Source: Bacteroidales bacterium (lineage in GTDB: Bacteria; Bacteroidota; Bacteroidia; Bacteroidales; WCHB1-69). From it: a stretch of 51,375 bases of DNA. Below are positions 1 to 6,846 of this stretch, one piece after another. Location: contig JAGCVQ010000053.1 in NCBI GenBank assembly GCA_017962275.1, positions 1 to 51,375 of the forward strand, given 5' to 3'. The first letter of the stretch is position 1, and each line of letters begins with the position of its first letter. A program made the translations under genes and the position numbers. Under the pieces are notes generated by a model. That model saw only the letters and a list, made by a program, of their open reading frames with translations, searched no databases and had not been told where the DNA came from.

Positions 1-67
1 CCTGGTTGTACAAAGGTTGGCCAGGGTTCTTTTCTTCAGTTTGTTTGATTAATTTTTGAAGATCCAT
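1..67 (-). CDS. N-terminal fragment of a leftward gene, possibly NADP-glutamate dehydrogenase
   Basis: An ATG at 67-65 opens a frame running off the left edge; the visible 22 residues begin MDLQKLIKQTEEKNPGQP. A perfect Bacteroidota -7 element (117-127, minus strand) lies about 50 bases upstream, which supports a real start. The helix plus the KNPGQP.Y.Q pattern resembles the N-terminus of hexameric NAD(P)-glutamate dehydrogenases (typically K/R-x-P-x-Q/E-x-E/F-x-QAV). That identification is inference from a very short stretch; only the presence of a gene start is reasonably secure. Confidence 0.45.
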   Translation of the reverse strand, partial: MDLQKLIKQTEEKNPGQPLYNQ

Positions 68-116
68 ACTATTTATTAATTTAAGTTTGGTGTTTTTTTG
101 AATTGGAAATTCGGGT

Positions 117-127
117 GCAAAAGTATA
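117..127 (-). promoter_or_regulatory. -7 promoter element for the left-edge gene
   Basis: The minus strand reads TATACTTTTGC, a full match to the Bacteroidota TAnnTTTGC -7 element, about 50 bases before the ATG at 67. Confidence 0.6.
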
Positions 128-177
128 AAATTTATATGACAATGGGACACGAGTTAAAAAATATTTTTTTAACGTTC

Positions 178-1860
178 CTATTGCTCCACAAGCTGCTTCA
201 CCGCCTTTTCCAGGTCGGCGCCGCGCAAATCGCGTTGCACGATGCGGCCTTCCTTGTCAAGCAGGAACGTAGAAGGGATAGAACGCACACCGTAGATGGC
301 GGCGGCCTGCGACTGCCATTTCTTCAGGTCGCTCACATGGTTGGGCCATACCAACTTGTCGGCTTCGATGGCGCGTTTCCACGAGGCTGCATCACTGTCC
401 AACGAAACGCTGAAGACCTCAAATCCCTTGTCGTGGTATTTGCTGTAGATATTCGTCACGTTGGGGTTCTCACGACGACAAGGACCGCACCAGGAGGCCC
501 AAAAGTCCAACAGCACCACCTTGCCGCGCAGGTCGGAAAGCTTGCGCATCTTGCCGTCGGGATCGGGGAACTCCAAATCCGGGGCGATAGCGCCGACGGC
601 CACCTTGGCGGCGGGAGACTGCATGTAGTTCCAGCGGTCTTTCACAATCAGATGATCCGGATATTTGTTGTGCAGTGCGGTAATCACTTCGTTGTGCAAA
701 GCGGCATTCTGTTCCCGCGGGAAAATGTCGAGGAACATCAGCACGGCGATATCATCCTTGTGCTGCTTGATCGCATCTTTCAGACGGGCGGTCAGATAGG
801 CATCCTGCTCGTTGTAGGCTTGCTGGTATTTGGCCACCACCTTGCTGACATTCGCCTGTGACTGCGCCACCAGGTAATCCGCATTCTGCTTGTCGTTCAC
901 CATCAAATTCCGGTAAGCGGTCTCCTGATCCTTCACGCCCGACAATGAGGGGTAAAGCTCGGCGACGACACGGTTCACCCATTTCGTTTGGTTTCCTTTC
1001 TTTTCCCATAAGTTGTTGTAAGCCAAACTGTCACGCTCAGCCAACAAAGACTTCACCGTCGGCATGAGCGTACCGATGGTTTGAGCCGCAATCTGGTGAC
1101 GTGCCTGCAGATCCGACTGGTATTGATCGAAGATACGGTAGAAATCCGCAAAACCGTTCATCCGTTGTCCGGAAAAGTCGTAGTAGCGATCCACATTCTC
1201 CTGATAATTGGCGTATGGGTTATAGTTGATTTCCAGCTTCTTAAGTTTCCGGTTGGCCACATCGGCACATTCCTCAATCGCAGCGCCCTTCACCTTGCCG
1301 TTCACCATCGACTGCGTAAAGACATTATATATGGTATCGATATCACCGAAACCGTCCAGCAGATAGTTGTCCACATCGTCATTGGTCTGACGGTAGAGAT
1401 TGATCTTCTGCGCAAATTCACTCCAGTAGATTTTGTCCTTGTCCTTCTGCAGTTCCTCGTTGATGCTGTCCACGGCCTCTTTGCGGTGCATGGCGAGATA
1501 GGCCATCTCCTTCACGTAGCTCAAGCTCTCCGACCCTGTCACAGAGACAATCTGCTGCAGATTCTCGGCATCCAACGTCATATTGACCGTCTCGCCGGGC
1601 GTGATGACCACGAGCATGGTGGAGCCATTGCCGAAATCGAAACGGTAAATGTCATTCGGAACGGTAACCGTCATGGTAAACTGGTCGTTCTTGATGTCGG
1701 CCGAGGCGTAGCGGGTAATCGAATTGCCATACGCACTGGTGAGTTCCACCTGCTGGAAATGGTTGTTGAGCAGCTTCACCTGCAATTTCGTGGGTGCCTG
1801 AGCCATCAAAACGCCCATAGCAAGGCACATAGCCAGAAGTGTTAAAACGTGTTTTTTCAT
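178..1860 (-). CDS. Secreted TlpA-like thioredoxin-fold protein
   Basis: A 560-residue protein with an N-terminal signal peptide (residues 1-21, MKKHVLTLLAMCLAMGVLMA, followed by Q). A long middle region of mixed beta (DUF4369-like start) and helical character leads to a C-terminal TlpA/AhpC-type thioredoxin domain (about residues 420-560). The redox motif WCGPC sits near residue 456, in the context LDFWASWCGPCRRENP, and the cis-proline segment is RSIPSTFLLD. Such proteins are common periplasmic or outer-membrane-associated thiol-disulfide oxidoreductases in Bacteroidota. The substrate is unknown. The gene is monocistronic, with a probable -7 element just upstream. Confidence 0.88.
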   Translation of the reverse strand: MKKHVLTLLAMCLAMGVLMAQAPTKLQVKLLNNHFQQVELTSAYGNSITRYASADIKNDQFTMTVTVPNDIYRFDFGNGSTMLVVITPGETVNMTLDAENLQQIVSVTGSESLSYVKEMAYLAMHRKEAVDSINEELQKDKDKIYWSEFAQKINLYRQTNDDVDNYLLDGFGDIDTIYNVFTQSMVNGKVKGAAIEECADVANRKLKKLEINYNPYANYQENVDRYYDFSGQRMNGFADFYRIFDQYQSDLQARHQIAAQTIGTLMPTVKSLLAERDSLAYNNLWEKKGNQTKWVNRVVAELYPSLSGVKDQETAYRNLMVNDKQNADYLVAQSQANVSKVVAKYQQAYNEQDAYLTARLKDAIKQHKDDIAVLMFLDIFPREQNAALHNEVITALHNKYPDHLIVKDRWNYMQSPAAKVAVGAIAPDLEFPDPDGKMRKLSDLRGKVVLLDFWASWCGPCRRENPNVTNIYSKYHDKGFEVFSVSLDSDAASWKRAIEADKLVWPNHVSDLKKWQSQAAAIYGVRSIPSTFLLDKEGRIVQRDLRGADLEKAVKQLVEQ

Positions 1861-1877
1861 ATCTTTTAAAATGGGCC

Positions 1878-1886
1878 GCGAAGATA
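1878..1886 (-). promoter_or_regulatory. Probable -7 element for the TlpA-like gene
   Basis: The minus strand reads TATCTTCGC, one mismatch from the TAnnTTTGC consensus, 17 bases before the start codon. Confidence 0.4.
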
Positions 1887-1996
1887 CAATTTTTTGAGAT
1901 TGGTATGGTCATAAATTTCCGCTTCCAGTATTCACAAAAAAGAGGCGCAGCCGCACAGCCACACCTCTTCCTTTTGTACTTTTAATTCCGCATCGG

Positions 1997-3157
1997 TTAT
2001 TTGCGCTGACGGCGGACGGCATCCCCACCGCCTTGGACATTGGCGAGCGTCCTGATGAACTCCTTGGCACTACTCTGCATGTTGGCAAAATCGCTGCCCA
2101 GCGAAGTGGTGCAATCCAGAACAAGAACAACCAAAGCACTGGTTTTGTCTTCCGTCACCGTGGTCGAGCTGGCCGGATTGAACTCCGTCTCCTTGTCCCA
2201 AGCACCAGTACTGGTCTGTTTCCACAGCTTGATATTACCCAAAGCTGTTTGCGAGACAGGATTGCCGTCGAGATAGGCGAGACCCTGGAACAGGAACTGG
2301 TAATAGGCGCCCTGAGAGGAAGAAGAGGTTATCGTAGTCTGACCCGGGGCGAGACCATAATAGATGATATTGTCCAAAGCCCTGGTGCCGTTCGACGTGC
2401 GACGGTAAGTGGCTTCGATGAAGCAGGTTGACTGGGCTGCCGCCGTGACATTGTCAAATGTGAAGCGAAGTTTCTGGCCCTCATCATAACCGCCGGGCAC
2501 GTTCACGCCCAAATTCACGGAAGTGGAGATGGAATAGAGGCTGGAGGCAATCTCCGAGAAACGCGCCATGGCCTCATCCATGTTCGCAACCTGAAACACA
2601 TTGTTGTCGCTGCTGGCCAGTTTCCGCAATGTCTCCATGAACTGCGCCTCGTCGGTGACGTCACCACCCTTCAGGCCAATGGAATAGGCCGAAACGTTCA
2701 AGCCATGAATACGCTCGTTCATGATTTTGTCATGCAAGGCGTTGCGGTAAGCCGTTGTGCTGCCGTAGCCCTCGGGGTCGTATTGGTTGTTGGCGGTCGA
2801 GATGTTGTCAAGACCGTCGGTGAAGGTCACCAAGGCCACATTTTTCAACTTCTTGGGTTGGGGATATTCCCTCATCTTCTTCAACGCCGTGTAATCGGCA
2901 TAATAGAGCGCCGTGCCGTTGCCCGGGGTCAGATTATCGATGAAATTCATGAAATTCTGGTATGAGGAACTGTTCAGAAGCTTGATGTCCTTGATGTACA
3001 GTTGGTCGTTGAACCCGATCACCCCCAGATACATGCCCTCCGTGTTGGAAGGGTTATCGGGATTCGGCGTAGGCTCAACGGGATCCGGATTGCAGGCGGT
3101 ACCCAGAAACGCAAGCAGGACCGCAGTGCAGATGGCTGATACAAATCTTTTTTTCAT
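1997..3157 (-). CDS. Lipoprotein with an apparently circularly permuted VWA domain
   Basis: A 386-residue protein with a lipoprotein signal (MKKRFVSAICTAVLLAFLGTAC, lipobox LGTAC). It then enters a von Willebrand A-like fold in mid-domain: GVIGFNDQLYIKD, then NGTALYYADYTAL (the usual MIDAS threonine region), then ALVTFTDGLDN (the usual DG strand). The element that normally starts a VWA domain, a hydrophobic strand plus D-x-S/T-x-S, appears only at the C-terminus as VLVLDCTTSLG followed by a helix (about residues 340-375). A beta-rich insert (about 215-330) lies between. This order suggests circular permutation; see the finding. The cellular role is unknown; it probably acts at the outer membrane and binds metal. 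Confidence 0.75.
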   Translation of the reverse strand: MKKRFVSAICTAVLLAFLGTACNPDPVEPTPNPDNPSNTEGMYLGVIGFNDQLYIKDIKLLNSSSYQNFMNFIDNLTPGNGTALYYADYTALKKMREYPQPKKLKNVALVTFTDGLDNISTANNQYDPEGYGSTTAYRNALHDKIMNERIHGLNVSAYSIGLKGGDVTDEAQFMETLRKLASSDNNVFQVANMDEAMARFSEIASSLYSISTSVNLGVNVPGGYDEGQKLRFTFDNVTAAAQSTCFIEATYRRTSNGTRALDNIIYYGLAPGQTTITSSSSQGAYYQFLFQGLAYLDGNPVSQTALGNIKLWKQTSTGAWDKETEFNPASSTTVTEDKTSALVVLVLDCTTSLGSDFANMQSSAKEFIRTLANVQGGGDAVRRQRK

Positions 3158-3215
3158 ATCGGTAAGAATTTATATTTTGACCTTGAACAACGTGGAAATT
3201 GTTTTTTTATTTTTC

Positions 3216-3224
3216 GCAAAAATA
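3216..3224 (-). promoter_or_regulatory. -7 element for the VWA lipoprotein gene
   Basis: The minus strand reads TATTTTTGC, matching TAnnTTTGC, about 58 bases before the ATG. Confidence 0.55.
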
Positions 3225-3333
3225 CATTTTTCTTAACTTCTTCCAGGCCCTGTTTCTTTCTGTTTTCAACAAGAAGAGGTGAAAAAAAACAGGACGTTTT
3301 TCTTATCTGTTCCGGACGTATCCGCATTTTGTG

Positions 3334-3342
3334 TACTTTTGC
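3334..3342 (+). promoter_or_regulatory. -7 element for the PNGase F-like gene
   Basis: Reads TACTTTTGC, a perfect match, 28 bases before the ATG at 3371. Its position rules out the in-frame upstream start at 3329, which would lie upstream of the promoter element. Confidence 0.65.
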
Positions 3343-3370
3343 CGTTTCTTTCAAAAAACAACGAAGAGTT

Positions 3371-5077
3371 ATGATAAAGAGAACCTTACTCCTTATTATC
3401 GTAGCAACAGTGGCGGCATTCGCGGCAAACGCACAGTACCGCCTTCTTTACGAATCCTTTGCCGTGGGCAGCAACGGCGACACCAGCCGCACTTTAGTGA
3501 CAGTGGCAGGCGACCAACTGTGCATTGCTTCTGCCGATCCCGAGGAGGCCAACCCCATTCCCGGCATCGCGAAGCACTTCACCTACATCGACTATGCCCA
3601 TGACACCGCCTTCTATCAACTCTATTACACGAATAAGGAGCAGTATTTCACCGGCATTTCGCTCCATACGGGTAACGACTACCAATTTGAGAAAGTCGAG
3701 ACGGTCAATGGATACAGATGCAAAAAGTACACCACATCGCTATTCTCCAACCGTATGGAGATTTGGATGACGGAGGACTTCAAGTACCGTGCCACCCCGA
3801 CCACTACCTTCGCCGACCTGCCTGGCGTGTTGGTGCAGTACACACGCAACGGAAACGCCACCACGCGCCTTGTTTCCGAAAAAATCGAATCAAGCCATCG
3901 GAACATGAAAGGCTTGAGCCCCATCATCCCCGCCAACCTCGGCCAATACACCGACCGCCGCGCCATCGGCAACCTCGAAAAGGAGAAACTCGTCATCACC
4001 ATCCCCGTTTTCAAAGAATCGCAGATCTGCTTCAACCCGAAACTGGAGAAAGCCAGGACCATCCCTTACGACACCGTCCTCCCCTACTCCAACGGCACCA
4101 TCATTCTGAAACGAATGAACCTCAAGCAGTTGCCGCCCCACTACCAGATTTTCGCGGAACTCACGGAACAGTCCAACGGCGACGCCTACGACCGCACCGG
4201 CTCCGTCTTCGTGATTCCCGCCTCGCAGAAGGTCAGCTTCCTCAACGCGCTGATCGACAGCGTGGGCGTGCTGCCCGTCTTCACCGACAAGAACGGGGCG
4301 CAATATCAAGGCATCAAATTGGAAAAGGACTACACCCCATTGGTGGAACTGGTCCGTTTCTTCACCCCGTTCGGTGTGCATCACTTCAACCAGTACCGCT
4401 CGCTCCCCGACAAGGAATGGGAGGATGCGGCCTATTACAAGCAGGATGTCAGCGACTTGCGGCAGTATCTGCAGGGCGATGTCTATATCGGGGCGTTCAT
4501 CGGCAACTATGACGCCGGCGGCCACAAAATCACCCTCGACCTCAAAGCCTACCCCGAAAGCTACGAATGGACGGGCAACGCCGACGAGGGATACTGGACG
4601 TTGCCGCTCTTCAACACCTGCAACGTGATGGAGATGTCGGGACAGAACTACGGCACGCTTTTCGGAACGGACAGCCTGACGGTGACGTTCACCGTTCCCG
4701 AAGGGCTCACCTCCTTGCGTTTGCGCTACCTCAGCACGGGTCACGGCGGCTGGGACAACGGCGACGAGTTCGTGCCGAAGGAGAACGTCATCCTCATCGA
4801 CGGGCAGCCGCGCTTCCGCCACACGCCATGGCGCAGCGACTGCGGCACCTTCCGCGTCTATAACCCCGCCTCCGGCAACTTCTGGAACGGTCTCTCCTCC
4901 TCCGACTACTCCCGCTCCGGCTGGTGTCCCGGCACCGCCACGCAGCCGGTCTATTTCGACCTCACCGGTCTCGTCCCGGGCCAACACACCCTCACCGTCG
5001 CCATCCCGCAAGGCCAGCGCGAAGGCACCTATTTCAGCGCCTGGAACGTCTCCGGCATCCTTATTGGACGGAAATAA
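3371..5077 (+). CDS. Secreted GLPGLI + PNGase F-like protein
   Basis: A 568-residue protein with a signal peptide (MIKRTLLLIIVATVAAFAANA). The first part resembles the GLPGLI family: VNGYRCKKYTTSLFSNRMEIW, spanning about residues 105-130, then ADLPGVLVQYTRNG. The second half (about residues 320-568) resembles both beta-sandwich domains of peptide-N4-(N-acetyl-beta-glucosaminyl)asparagine amidase F, with YLSTGHGGWDNGDEF, RHTPWRSDCGTFRVYN and SRSGWCPGTATQPVYFDLT as family signatures. Family members remove N-glycans from glycoproteins. Activity on a host or dietary glycoprotein is inference. The start at 3371 is chosen because the promoter lies between it and the longer frame start. Confidence 0.82.
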   Translation: MIKRTLLLIIVATVAAFAANAQYRLLYESFAVGSNGDTSRTLVTVAGDQLCIASADPEEANPIPGIAKHFTYIDYAHDTAFYQLYYTNKEQYFTGISLHTGNDYQFEKVETVNGYRCKKYTTSLFSNRMEIWMTEDFKYRATPTTTFADLPGVLVQYTRNGNATTRLVSEKIESSHRNMKGLSPIIPANLGQYTDRRAIGNLEKEKLVITIPVFKESQICFNPKLEKARTIPYDTVLPYSNGTIILKRMNLKQLPPHYQIFAELTEQSNGDAYDRTGSVFVIPASQKVSFLNALIDSVGVLPVFTDKNGAQYQGIKLEKDYTPLVELVRFFTPFGVHHFNQYRSLPDKEWEDAAYYKQDVSDLRQYLQGDVYIGAFIGNYDAGGHKITLDLKAYPESYEWTGNADEGYWTLPLFNTCNVMEMSGQNYGTLFGTDSLTVTFTVPEGLTSLRLRYLSTGHGGWDNGDEFVPKENVILIDGQPRFRHTPWRSDCGTFRVYNPASGNFWNGLSSSDYSRSGWCPGTATQPVYFDLTGLVPGQHTLTVAIPQGQREGTYFSAWNVSGILIGRK

Positions 5078-5091
5078 TCCCCTTACAGGGT

Positions 5092-5150
5092 TGTCGCATT
5101 GCGGTAGGGCTGTCGCATTGCGGTAGGGCTGTCGCATTGCGGCAGCCCTA
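5092..5150. repeat. 19-bp direct repeat, about 3 copies
   Basis: Unit TGTCGCATTGCGGTAGGGC at 5092-5110 and 5111-5129, with a diverged third copy from 5130. The third copy ends in GGCAGCCCTAC, so it can pair with the TAGGGCTG of the preceding unit to form a hairpin. It lies 3' of the PNGase F-like gene. Confidence 0.85.
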
Positions 5151-5161
5151 CAACCCCACAT

Positions 5162-5209
5162 AACCGTGTAACCCTTTAACCCTTTAACCGTGTAACCCTT
5201 TAACCTTAA
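5162..5209. repeat. 8-bp tandem array (AACCNTNT family), 6 units
   Basis: Successive units AACCGTGT, AACCCTTT, AACCCTTT, AACCGTGT, AACCCTTT, AACCTTAA. It ends 4 bases before the ATG of the nucleosidase gene. The reverse complement is the same family as the GGTTACAC/GGTTAGAG arrays at 38737 and 45473. Confidence 0.9.
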
Positions 5210-5213
5210 AAGA

Positions 5214-5801
5214 ATGAACATCGCCTTATTCGCAGCCGTTGAGGAAGAAGTCCTCAACATCAAAGAGAAAGTGCACCTTTGCGGCATCGGCCGCGAGAAC
5301 GCCACGAACGCCATGCTGCAGTTCATGCAGCAGCATCAGAACGAAGATTTCACCATCATGAACATCGGCACCGCCGGCGCGCACAGCGTCCCCGTGGGGT
5401 CGTTGATCCGCGTCAACGAAATCGTTTCCGGCGGCAGAGCCTTCCTTGACCACCCGATGCTCCTCGACCGCCTGCCCATCGACACGCCCGATGCCGCCGA
5501 CGGCAAGCTCTTCTCCTCCGACTGTTTCGTCTCGCCGCACGTCTATTCCGCCGATTTCCTGCAAAGTCTGACGGAGAAGGCCGACTGCTTCGACATGGAG
5601 TCCTCCGCCCTCTACACCATCGCCAAGCACTTCGGCAAGCCCTACGTCTCCTTCAAGATCGTCTCCGACCACCTCGACGTCGATCTCGCCACCTGGCAGA
5701 CCCGCGTCCACGAGCTATCCCCGCGCCTTTGCGAGTTCGCGCTGAAGACGATCAAGGAGCTTGAAACGATTGAGCCTGTGACCATTATTAAGCAACCCTA
5801 A
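5214..5801 (+). CDS. MTA/SAH nucleosidase-like protein (compact)
   Basis: A 195-residue member of the purine nucleoside phosphorylase / MTA-SAH nucleosidase superfamily, which hydrolyses 5'-methylthioadenosine or S-adenosylhomocysteine to adenine plus a thioribose compound. Visible landmarks are the N-terminal AAVEEEV (the catalytic acid region, cf. Glu12 of E. coli MtnN), NIGTAGAHSVPVGSLIRV for the Gly-rich substrate strand, FDMESSALY (Met-Glu pair for ribose) and KIVSDHLD (catalytic Asp). It is shorter than the usual roughly 230 residues because the segment after the first strand is reduced. It sits 12 bases before agmatinase and is probably cotranscribed. Substrate preference is not certain. 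Confidence 0.75.
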   Translation: MNIALFAAVEEEVLNIKEKVHLCGIGRENATNAMLQFMQQHQNEDFTIMNIGTAGAHSVPVGSLIRVNEIVSGGRAFLDHPMLLDRLPIDTPDAADGKLFSSDCFVSPHVYSADFLQSLTEKADCFDMESSALYTIAKHFGKPYVSFKIVSDHLDVDLATWQTRVHELSPRLCEFALKTIKELETIEPVTIIKQP

Positions 5802-5813
5802 ACCCTTAACCCC

Positions 5814-6674
5814 ATGATTAAGACCATGCCCCACTTCCTCGATATGGACGACGAGCGTCTGTACGAATTGGATAACGCCAGATACGTCATCCTCGGCGTG
5901 CCCTACGACGGCACCAGCACCTTCGTGAAGGGTGCCGACAAAGGCCCGCAAGCCATCCTTGATGCCTCCGACAGTCTGGAACTATACGATATCCAGTACC
6001 AGTACGAGGCCTGGCGGGCCGGCATCCACACCGACCATCACGACTACGACCTCCGAACTCCCGAGTTGATGGTAAACTCGGTCTATCGGCGGATGCGCCA
6101 TTTCATGGACCTTGGCAAGCGCCCGATTCTCATCGGCGGCGAACATTCCGTCTCCGTGGGTGCGATCCAGGCGATGGCCGAAACCTATCCCAATCTCTCG
6201 GTGCTGCAGATCGACGCGCACGCCGACCTTCGCGACAGCTACCACGACTCGCCCTACAACCACGCCTGCGTGATGCGCCGGGCCCAAGAGATGACCCGCG
6301 TGGTGCAGGTCGGCATCCGGAATGTCTGTTCCGAAGAACTTCCCAACGTGGTGCCGGAGAACATCTTCTACGCGCATCTCATCCATAATCAGGAAGAATG
6401 GATGGAGAAAGCCCTAAACCGCCTCACCGACAACGTCTATATCACCGTCGATTTGGACGGCTTCGACCCGTCGATCCTGCCCGCCACCGGCACCCCGCTG
6501 CCCGGCGGTCTGCAATGGTACCCCACCCTCTCATTCTTGGAGAAGGTGTTCCGCAACAAAAACGTCACCGGCTTCGACGTGGTGGAACTTTGCCCGCAAG
6601 CGGACGACAAAGTTTCCGACGTGCTCGCCGCAACGTTGGTGTACAAAATGATAACGATGTGGGAGATGTGTTAA
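5814..6674 (+). CDS. speB: Agmatinase / ureohydrolase family enzyme
   Basis: A 286-residue arginase-superfamily protein. The manganese-ligand motifs are all present: GGEHSVSVG, QIDAHADLRDSY and VDLDGFDPSILPATGTP. Agmatinase converts agmatine to putrescine plus urea. Length and motif spacing fit SpeB better than arginase. The upstream nucleosidase, which handles methylthioadenosine from polyamine synthesis, gives a loosely consistent polyamine/SAM-recycling context, though the pairing is only suggestive. An arginine decarboxylase gene is not in view. Confidence 0.88.
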   Translation: MIKTMPHFLDMDDERLYELDNARYVILGVPYDGTSTFVKGADKGPQAILDASDSLELYDIQYQYEAWRAGIHTDHHDYDLRTPELMVNSVYRRMRHFMDLGKRPILIGGEHSVSVGAIQAMAETYPNLSVLQIDAHADLRDSYHDSPYNHACVMRRAQEMTRVVQVGIRNVCSEELPNVVPENIFYAHLIHNQEEWMEKALNRLTDNVYITVDLDGFDPSILPATGTPLPGGLQWYPTLSFLEKVFRNKNVTGFDVVELCPQADDKVSDVLAATLVYKMITMWEMC

Positions 6675-6709
6675 GGGAAAAGGGGAAAGGAAAAAGGCAA
6701 AAGGCAACA
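6675..6709. repeat. 7-bp tandem array (GGCAAAA family), 5 units
   Basis: GGGAAAA, GGGGAAA, GGAAAAA, GGCAAAA, GGCAACA in exact 7-bp phase, beginning at the very next base after the speB stop codon. Confidence 0.85.
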
Positions 6710-6734
6710 GAGAAGTCACCTCAATATTAAAAAT

Positions 6735-6816
6735 ATTCCCTGAGCAGTCCCGAAGGGACAAGACGCACGAAGTGCTAATAACCCCACACGAGCGACGGAG
6801 GAGCGCAGTGTGGGGG
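6735..6816. repeat. Modular dispersed element, copy 1
   Basis: The left module ATTCCCTGAGCAGTCCCG-AAGGGACAAGACGCACGAA is followed by a hairpin CCCCACAC (6782-6789) / GTGTGGGG (6808-6815) with the loop GAGCGACGGAGGAGCGCA. The left module recurs near 16801, 28705 and 50774. The same hairpin recurs at 16849-16882. Confidence 0.8.
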
Positions 6817-6818
6817 CT

Positions 6819-6846
6819 GTAGCGATGCAAAATCATGCATCACTAC
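6819..6846. repeat. 28-bp GTAG...CTAC palindrome
   Basis: GTAGCGATGCA and TGCATCACTAC arms around AAATCA, with one mismatch. It has the same length and end sequence as the perfect palindrome at 17623-17650. Its right end contains the stop codon of the T9SS cargo gene (6845-6843). Confidence 0.75.

Noticed and set aside
3890-5326. Antisense 478-codon frame opposite the PNGase F-like gene
   Set aside because: It covers intergenic repeats as well as coding DNA, with no family signal.
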